Positions 34,301 through 38,548 of a stretch of 38,548 nucleotides of DNA are shown one piece after another; the first letter of the stretch is position 1; the number at the start of each line of letters is the position of its first letter. The notes below the pieces were generated by a model that worked only from the letters and a program-made list of their open reading frames with translations, did not search any database and was not told the origin of the DNA. Position numbers and translations under genes: made by a program. Source of the DNA: Blastocatellia bacterium (lineage in GTDB: Bacteria > Acidobacteriota > Blastocatellia > HR10 > J050); the NCBI GenBank assembly GCA_026985075.1, contig JALSQX010000062.1:1-38548 (forward strand), read 5' to 3'.

Positions 34301-34752
34301 CTGCCGCATCCTCGTTCATCCGTGTCTCATTACCATGTTCATCCTTTCGGTGTAGCGACGACGCGCCATTGCCCATGAGCGATTCCCTTGCCATATGGAG
34401 TGCTACAACTCACGTAGCCAACTGATGGAACATCATCCTTCTCGCCGGCGCCTTAGAACCTCATCCAGTGGAGTTTGCTTGAAACCAGATCGGCGAATAT
34501 GCAGCCAATTTCATATCGCATGATCAGGATGAGTTGCGAACCAGCACCTCTGCGGAATGGCCTGCATGTGTCCCGCGCAATAAGAACGGTGAACCAATCT
34601 TGCTGGCTCTAACTTGCTGTACTCATCCCACCCCTTAGCTGGGAATCGCCGATGGCGTCACCAACGGTTACCCCTAAGACTTTGAAGAACCCGCTGTCGC
34701 GAGGGTGCCATTTCCTTCCCTCAAGAGGCAGCGAAATACAGAAACCGCCCGA
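34301..34752. other. Interval between peptide gene and propeller copy B; holds repeat copy D
   Basis: About 450 bp without a supported gene. The dispersed repeat core lies at 34333-34370. No terminator with a T-run was seen after the peptide gene, so read-through into copy B is possible. Confidence 0.4.
34328..34375. repeat. Dispersed intergenic repeat, copy D (core only)
   Basis: On the minus strand CAATGGCGCGTCGTCGCTAC then ACCGAAAGGATGAACATGG, matching copies A-C. It lies about 75-110 bp upstream of the start of propeller copy B. Confidence 0.55.
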
Positions 34753-35034
34753 TCATGTGATAACATCAATGATGCTAATCCCGATCTGGATCCAATCCCA
34801 TATACCCATTCCTTCTCCATCCCCACCTCCAGTCGGTTCGCAGGTACACGTGTCACAGGTACAGGAACAGACACACTCACCACTACCGCTACAACTCGTT
34901 TCTCCGCAACAGGACGCCTGGCAACCATCGGCGTAGACACGGGGAGGAACATCAGTCACTACTGCCATACTCACAAGTCCAACTGTTGAGAGCGTCAAAA
35001 CGATCGCTAATGAGACAAGAATTTTTCTTACCAT
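34753..35034 (-). CDS. Secreted Cys-rich peptide
   Basis: A 93-residue product: signal peptide (MVRKILVSLAIVLTLSTVGL) with a likely cut at VYA-DG (about residue 36), then a dense cysteine block DGCQASCCGETSC / GECVCSCTCDTCTC with ten cysteines in about 30 residues, a Gly-rich linker (PTGGGDGEGMG) and a hydrophobic C-terminal helix (IWDWIQIGISIIDVIT). The Shine-Dalgarno AAAGGAGGTGA contains the propeller A stop codon, so translation is coupled. The neighbouring protein with a CPSC thioredoxin domain could form or shuffle its disulfides. The peptide may be a surface or cell-associated structure, a metal binder or an antimicrobial peptide; the sequence cannot decide. In Bacteroidota, small NVEALA peptides sit beside 6-bladed propellers and redoxins, which is similar in layout only. 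Confidence 0.75.
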   Translation of the reverse strand: MVRKILVSLAIVLTLSTVGLVSMAVVTDVPPRVYADGCQASCCGETSCSGSGECVCSCTCDTCTCEPTGGGDGEGMGIWDWIQIGISIIDVIT

Positions 35035-35040
35035 GATGGT

Positions 35041-36207
35041 TCACCTCCTTTGTGGATCAGTGCTGGATACAACAAGTCGATAACATCTCGCCCTCGCCCA
35101 GCGCGTTCCATACAAGGTTCCATTGTTGACCGTTAAAGTCCACAATGAACCGCGTCCGATTTCTCCTTTCTTTTGACTGATGAGTTCGATTTTCCTGCCG
35201 GTCACCCCATCAGCGACATAAATAATATCAGCGAAACCCAACAGAACGAAGATTCGATTAGTCGTCCTGTCTACGGCAATGCTCTTACAAATCACAGCCA
35301 TTTGAACCCCATCAATACTCATCGTGAATGGGGCTCTGAGTTTCTGTTTTTCACCAGTGCGATGTTTCATTTCAGCCCAGAATATCTTCGTAAGGAAGTC
35401 AATGAATGGACCCTCCAGTCTTTGCTCCCATACCAATTTTCCAGAGGCATCGTATTTCTGGATGATCGGAGCAAAGAGATACGCCACATAGAGGTTATCC
35501 TCCTCATCCATATCCATCATCACACGGCTGAGTAACCGGCGATATTTCTCATCATCAGAATATCCTGGGTAGGCTCGCGACATGCTGATCAAATCACCGA
35601 ATTGTCTGCGGAGTTCACCCTCGCTCGAGTAGACGGAAATAAGATGCCCCTTTGTCGGATGGTTGAGGAAGATTTCACCATGAGAATTGACTGCCATTGA
35701 GGGAGTTTTAAGAGGCGATTGGAATCCCGCCACCCGATGTCCCTGCTGATCAAAGATCTGTATGCGAAGATTATCCGCATCTCTAACGTAAAGCCGACCA
35801 TCTCTGCCTATCACGAATCCGGTTGGGTGGTTCAAATCCTCTGGACCTTGCCCCAACCGGCCGATCTGGAATCTAAATTTTTCGGAGGGATCGAAGACAC
35901 AAATCCGATGATTGTTCTGATCCAACACATAATAGTTCCCTTCGCGGTCACGACGAACGAACTTTGGAATGTCAAATCTGAACCCTTCGAATAAGAGCAC
36001 CTTTCGATAAGTCGTGACGATCTTTTCCTTCTCTTGCGATGATCTCGTATGAGCATTCCGGGAATCCGATAGAACCATATCGTTATCCTCGCCACGATCA
36101 ATATCATGGAGCAAAGACGATCGTTCCTTCACAGTTATCGAAGTGATGAGAGCCACTGTGAGGACCGTCATGCTTATGATTGACCACAACCGGCGTTTAC
36201 CCTTCAT
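35041..36207 (-). CDS. Six-bladed beta-propeller protein, copy A
   Basis: A 388-residue protein with an N-terminal anchor (LWSIISMTVLTVALITSITV) and the same propeller repeats as copy B: NYYVLDQNNHRICVFDPSEK, QGPEDLNHPTGFVIGRDGRL, DADNLRIQIFDQQGHRVAGF, DEEDNLYVAYLFAPIIQKYD. ATG 36205-36207 (MKGKRRLW) is preferred over GTG 36216, because AAAGGAGTGA overlaps the redoxin stop and lies at correct spacing. It ends DPQRR-stop, where AGG AGG TGA is part of the next gene's ribosome site. It lies between the redoxin and the peptide in a tight operon. It probably binds the peptide or its precursor at the cell surface (inference). Confidence 0.88.
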   Translation of the reverse strand: MKGKRRLWSIISMTVLTVALITSITVKERSSLLHDIDRGEDNDMVLSDSRNAHTRSSQEKEKIVTTYRKVLLFEGFRFDIPKFVRRDREGNYYVLDQNNHRICVFDPSEKFRFQIGRLGQGPEDLNHPTGFVIGRDGRLYVRDADNLRIQIFDQQGHRVAGFQSPLKTPSMAVNSHGEIFLNHPTKGHLISVYSSEGELRRQFGDLISMSRAYPGYSDDEKYRRLLSRVMMDMDEEDNLYVAYLFAPIIQKYDASGKLVWEQRLEGPFIDFLTKIFWAEMKHRTGEKQKLRAPFTMSIDGVQMAVICKSIAVDRTTNRIFVLLGFADIIYVADGVTGRKIELISQKKGEIGRGSLWTLTVNNGTLYGTRWARARCYRLVVSSTDPQRR

Positions 36208-36249
36208 CCCACTCACTCCTTTTGAAACTCCGCCAGCCAGCGGTCTAAT
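36192..36249. repeat. 58-bp duplicate of the redoxin/propeller junction, first copy
   Basis: Original copy, spanning the redoxin 3' end and the propeller A start; identical to 34243-34300. Confidence 0.9.
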
Positions 36250-37253
36250 GGCTCAATGGCTCGAACTCTGCTATTCTCATCCGTCATGATGACGATCACC
36301 TCTGCCCAAGCTGGCGCTCTGGTGACATAGGGTGATCCCAGAACCTCAAACTCCTCTTCAGCGAGATAGATATCCAAAGTGACAGTGAGATCCTCCATCT
36401 GATCGATCAGTTCACGAAGGGAGAACCGTCGGCTGAAGATAAAGTACAGGCGCTGCGCCTCGAGCGACGCGGATCGCTCCATCATGGCAAGCTGGTGTAA
36501 ATACTCCGGCAATCGACAGGACGGGCAATGAGCGGTGAAGAAGATGATCGTGCTACTGATCAGTTCTAAATCCTGCAATGTCAACCGGGTACCCCGTTTC
36601 ACATCAATGAGCCTGTACGGTGGAAGCAAATCTCCCGGTTGTAACTTAATGACCCAATCTTGCTCAATCTCATAATTGATAGAGCCTACGAGATATCTCT
36701 CCACTAATTGGCGAAGGTCGTTGGGCGTCATCAGACGATTAAGTGACAATCGAATCACACCACTTGGATCAACGAACAAGAGTCCATAGCGGTGGTACCG
36801 AAAATGCAAGAGATTTCTCAGGTGATTCTTCGAGTCAACAATCACAGGATAAGAAATAGGTTGGTTGTCTAGAAGATGCTCTAATTCTTTGGTTACAACT
36901 CGTGTAATGCCCACTGGCTGCAGCCCTGAACTTCCATATTTCTGGGACAGTACCTCACAATAGCGTAAAAAATCGGTGACCGGATAACGCTCAAAGTAAA
37001 AGATCAATGCCCACTTCCCATGGATGAAGTCAGTATCAATCGTCTCTCCTGTTATGGTCATACCAGAGAAAGGTGGGAGTGGTTGCCCATAATTCAAATG
37101 AAGGTGTTTTTCCTCCGGAGGAGGCGTGGCTCTGAATACCGATAAAAAGTCATAGTTGCTGAAGAGATGTCCGAGAATAAGACCGTTGACCACAAAAGTG
37201 GCCGCAATAGTGAGATAAAAACCGATATTCTTCTTAGTCACTACCCTGCCCAT
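36213..37253 (-). CDS. Membrane-anchored protein with two thioredoxin-like domains
   Basis: A 346-residue protein: one N-terminal membrane segment (GFYLTIAATFVVNGLILGHL, about 11-30), then two TlpA/AhpC-like domains facing the periplasm. In domain 1 (about 50-200) the usual CxxC is replaced (WALIFYFERYPVTDF, residues 81-95), although the fold remains, for example GLLFVDPSGVIRLSL. Domain 2 (about 205-346) has FFTAHCPSCRLPE with Cys243 and Cys246. A redox-active plus a degenerate domain suggests a partner-binding oxidoreductase. GGAGG lies 5 nt before ATG 37251-37253. It is the first gene of the propeller-peptide operon, so a role in disulfide handling of the ten-cysteine peptide is likely. Confidence 0.85.
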   Translation of the reverse strand: MGRVVTKKNIGFYLTIAATFVVNGLILGHLFSNYDFLSVFRATPPPEEKHLHLNYGQPLPPFSGMTITGETIDTDFIHGKWALIFYFERYPVTDFLRYCEVLSQKYGSSGLQPVGITRVVTKELEHLLDNQPISYPVIVDSKNHLRNLLHFRYHRYGLLFVDPSGVIRLSLNRLMTPNDLRQLVERYLVGSINYEIEQDWVIKLQPGDLLPPYRLIDVKRGTRLTLQDLELISSTIIFFTAHCPSCRLPEYLHQLAMMERSASLEAQRLYFIFSRRFSLRELIDQMEDLTVTLDIYLAEEEFEVLGSPYVTRAPAWAEVIVIMTDENSRVRAIEPLDRWLAEFQKE

Positions 37254-37330
37254 CCTAGCCTCCCCAAGATTCCTCCAGATTCTCCGAGCTGCTTCGCCTT
37301 ATCCATATATCTACCCCAGCCTTTGGCTCT

Positions 37331-37354
37331 TGACCTTGGTCGAGATCAAGGTCA
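37331..37354. promoter_or_regulatory. 8-8-8 inverted repeat, possible operator of the redoxin-peptide operon
   Basis: TGACCTTG, eight bases, CAAGGTCA: perfect arms, about 80 bp upstream of the redoxin start. The CCTTG...CAAGG core resembles MerR-family sites, but no MerR gene is near. The AraC-type protein at 37681 on the same strand is another candidate user. Confidence 0.5.
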
Positions 37355-37401
37355 TTCTGATATTTATCAAGCTGGATCAGTAATCTCTCTCACACAATGC
37401 C

Positions 37402-37511
37402 CCACGCCCATCACAGGCTCGCCCATAGAGCGTTCCGGGGTCAATCACGGGCGACGCGCGAGCGTGGACTGGACCACGCCCGCCGCAGGCTCGCTCATAG
37501 AGCGTTCCGGG
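37402..37511. repeat. 72-bp-period direct repeat
   Basis: A 38-bp motif occurs at 37402-37439 and 37474-37511 with few differences; the shared core is CAGGCTCGC-C/T-CATAGAGCGTTCCGGG. Some similarity (CGACGYGCGAG) continues after each copy, so the true unit is near 72 bp with about 1.8 copies. Confidence 0.7.
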
Positions 37512-37680
37512 TATTAAGTCCAGTCGACGTGCGAGAGCCATATCGCTCATCCTCCCCTTCCATCGATTTATCACCACCAGTTTACCCCCGATTCGCTCTC
37601 TTCGTCTCGACTCTTTCGCTCATCTTGGCGACGGAAACGATCATATGGACGACAATGGCGATCATCGCCAAGCGATTCCT

Positions 37681-38097
37681 TCATCTTTTCCGTTGCTGCC
37701 ATAGCTTCATTCGGTACTGCTTCGGCGTGCAGCCCGTCCACCGTTTGAACGTGCGCTCGAACGAGCGGAGATTGGTGAATCCACTCCGGAAACACACGTC
37801 GGTTATGGAGAGCTGACGGTCCATCATGAGCAGCTTTGACCTTTCCACGCGGAGCAGAGCGAGGAAGTGCCAGGGGCTCAATCCGAGCTCCTCGCGAAAC
37901 AACCGGCGGAGATGAGCCTCGGAGGCGCACGCCCGAGAACTGAGCTCTGGCAGGCTGATCTTCTCTTGAACGTGATGCGCTATGTAGACGAGCGCCTTGG
38001 CCAGGGACGGATGATACGGCCTCAACGATTCTGTCGAACCGACGATCAACGTCCAAATCAGGTCACGCACTCTGCCATCGACTTCATCGATTCGCAT
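37681..38097 (-). CDS. AraC-family HTH regulator, HTH-only
   Basis: A 138-residue protein made almost wholly of the two-helix-turn-helix AraC domain: first HTH ISLPELSSRACASEAHLRRL, link EELGLSPWHFLALLRVERSK, second HTH SITDVCFRSGFTNLRSFERT followed by FKRWTGCTPKQYR. GGAGGGATAG lies upstream of ATG 38095-38097. Because it has no sensor domain, it may be controlled by expression level or by a partner protein. It lies 428 bp upstream of the redoxin-propeller-peptide operon on the same strand and could regulate it. It resembles the partial gene at 1-382. Confidence 0.88.
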   Translation of the reverse strand: MRIDEVDGRVRDLIWTLIVGSTESLRPYHPSLAKALVYIAHHVQEKISLPELSSRACASEAHLRRLFREELGLSPWHFLALLRVERSKLLMMDRQLSITDVCFRSGFTNLRSFERTFKRWTGCTPKQYRMKLWQQRKR

Positions 38098-38392
38098 CGT
38101 CTCTATCCCTCCTCATTCTGCCACTCAGGTCGGCGGCGATCTCTTGCCTTCGTCACCCTCTCCCCCCACCCTGGCGTTCAATGAGCGAATGCTGGCCAGG
38201 AGCCTTCGAGACCCCGCTCGTTTTCTCCCCAAGATCCCCTCCATCTCCACCAGCGCAACTGACTGACTTCTGACGAGCACATCGCAGGGGATCGGAGACT
38301 GGCTTCCGTTCAGTACCTGCGGTGTGGAGCGCGATGTGATCGCGCTCGGATTCCAGGATCAGAGGCGAGCCTTTGTTCAACACCCATCCCTC
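38098..38392. other. Gene-poor stretch, about 295 bp
   Basis: No supported gene. The minus-strand frame 38153-38383 lacks a ribosome site, and its composition is unlike the other proteins here. Confidence 0.4.
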
Positions 38393-38548
38393 TCACCCCC
38401 ATTGTTCATCACTCCCACTCCAGTTTGCCGAGATCTTCCCGCCATCGATCAGGTCTTCCAGCCGCCCAATCACCCGCCTCAGCCTCTCCACCGCATCAGG
38501 ATGAATCCTCCCCTCGCTGTCCAACAGCTCTCCGCGAAGAATGCGCTG
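38393..38548 (-). CDS. C-terminal end of an unrecognised protein (5' part beyond window)
   Basis: A minus-strand frame enters from the right edge and ends at TGA 38393-38395 after 51 codons: ILRGELLDSEGRIHPDAVER, LRRVIGRLEDLIDGGKISAN, then WSGSDEQWG. Charged and helical, with codon use like neighbouring genes. Too short to assign; open at the edge, so only moderately supported. Confidence 0.4.
   Translation of the reverse strand, partial: QRILRGELLDSEGRIHPDAVERLRRVIGRLEDLIDGGKISANWSGSDEQWG

Larger units (their letters stand above)
37254..37680. other. Spacer between AraC regulator and redoxin operon
   Basis: No gene. It holds a palindrome (37331-37354) and the 72-bp-period direct repeats (37402-37511), listed separately. 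A 66-codon minus-strand frame through the repeats only reflects the repeat unit (PGTLYERACGGRG / PGTLYGRACDGRG). Confidence 0.5.

Noticed and set aside
37377-37577. 66-codon minus-strand frame with repeated PGTLYxRACxGRG
   Set aside because: The protein repeat just mirrors the 72-bp DNA repeat; no ribosome site, so treated as a repeat and not a gene.
38153-38383. 76-codon minus-strand frame near the right end
   Set aside because: No ribosome site, unlikely composition, and it nearly touches the better-supported partial gene at 38393.

Overview
The window looks like part of the chromosome of a Gram-negative, probably thermophilic bacterium. My best guess is an Acidobacteriota member (Blastocatellia/Chloracidobacterium-like). 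The evidence is indirect: rfaE2 implies a heptose lipopolysaccharide; speD plus a branched-polyamine synthase (bpsA) and a ttuB/ttuA-like tRNA 2-thiolation pair are thermophile traits; and several secreted proteins resemble acidobacterial proteins of unknown function. No rRNA, tRNA or CRISPR array was seen.

Layout. 1-5.1 kb is an accessory stretch: an AraC-type regulator cut by the left edge, small secreted Cys-rich proteins (one with an in-frame stop), a propeller-like secreted protein with a probable frameshift, and a large helical exported protein. 5.3-12.1 kb is housekeeping: rfaE2, a lone nuoI, speD-bpsA (overlapping), then a strong promoter with a long structured-looking leader, rpoD, rho and an intrinsic terminator. 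12.3-17.2 kb is a minus-strand operon of ridA, a crotonase, an acyl-CoA dehydrogenase, tryptophan 2,3-dioxygenase and kynureninase, which looks like tryptophan/anthranilate catabolism. 17.2-24.7 kb holds a lone receiver protein, a subtilase with cadherin-like repeats, a PPi-type phosphofructokinase, an exported protein, lipA and the ttuB/ttuA pair. 24.8-30.0 kb holds an orphan sensor kinase, a 44-residue secreted protein, an Lgt-like fragment, vapBC, a frameshifted small gene and an IS630-family relic.

30.1-37.3 kb is the most unusual part. One minus-strand array carries a membrane-anchored protein with two thioredoxin-like domains (one lacking the active-site cysteines, one with CPSC), a six-bladed-propeller protein, a secreted peptide with ten clustered cysteines, a second propeller copy followed by a truncated peptide gene, and two ABC-2-type permeases without an ATPase. 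The propeller stop codons lie inside the Shine-Dalgarno of the following peptide genes, and a 58-bp block containing the 3' end of the redoxin gene is repeated before the second propeller, so the cassette arose by duplication. I read this as a candidate system for making, oxidatively folding and exporting a Cys-rich surface peptide. Related Cys-rich/propeller fragments at 1-5 kb suggest several such loci.

A dispersed intergenic repeat (four copies at about 16.53, 26.81, 27.02 and 34.33 kb) sits at the start or end of genes, supplies the Shine-Dalgarno in two cases, and seems to end the Lgt-like gene. The right end has a second AraC-type regulator, a 72-bp-period direct repeat, an 8-8-8 palindrome upstream of the redoxin gene, and a gene fragment cut by the window edge.
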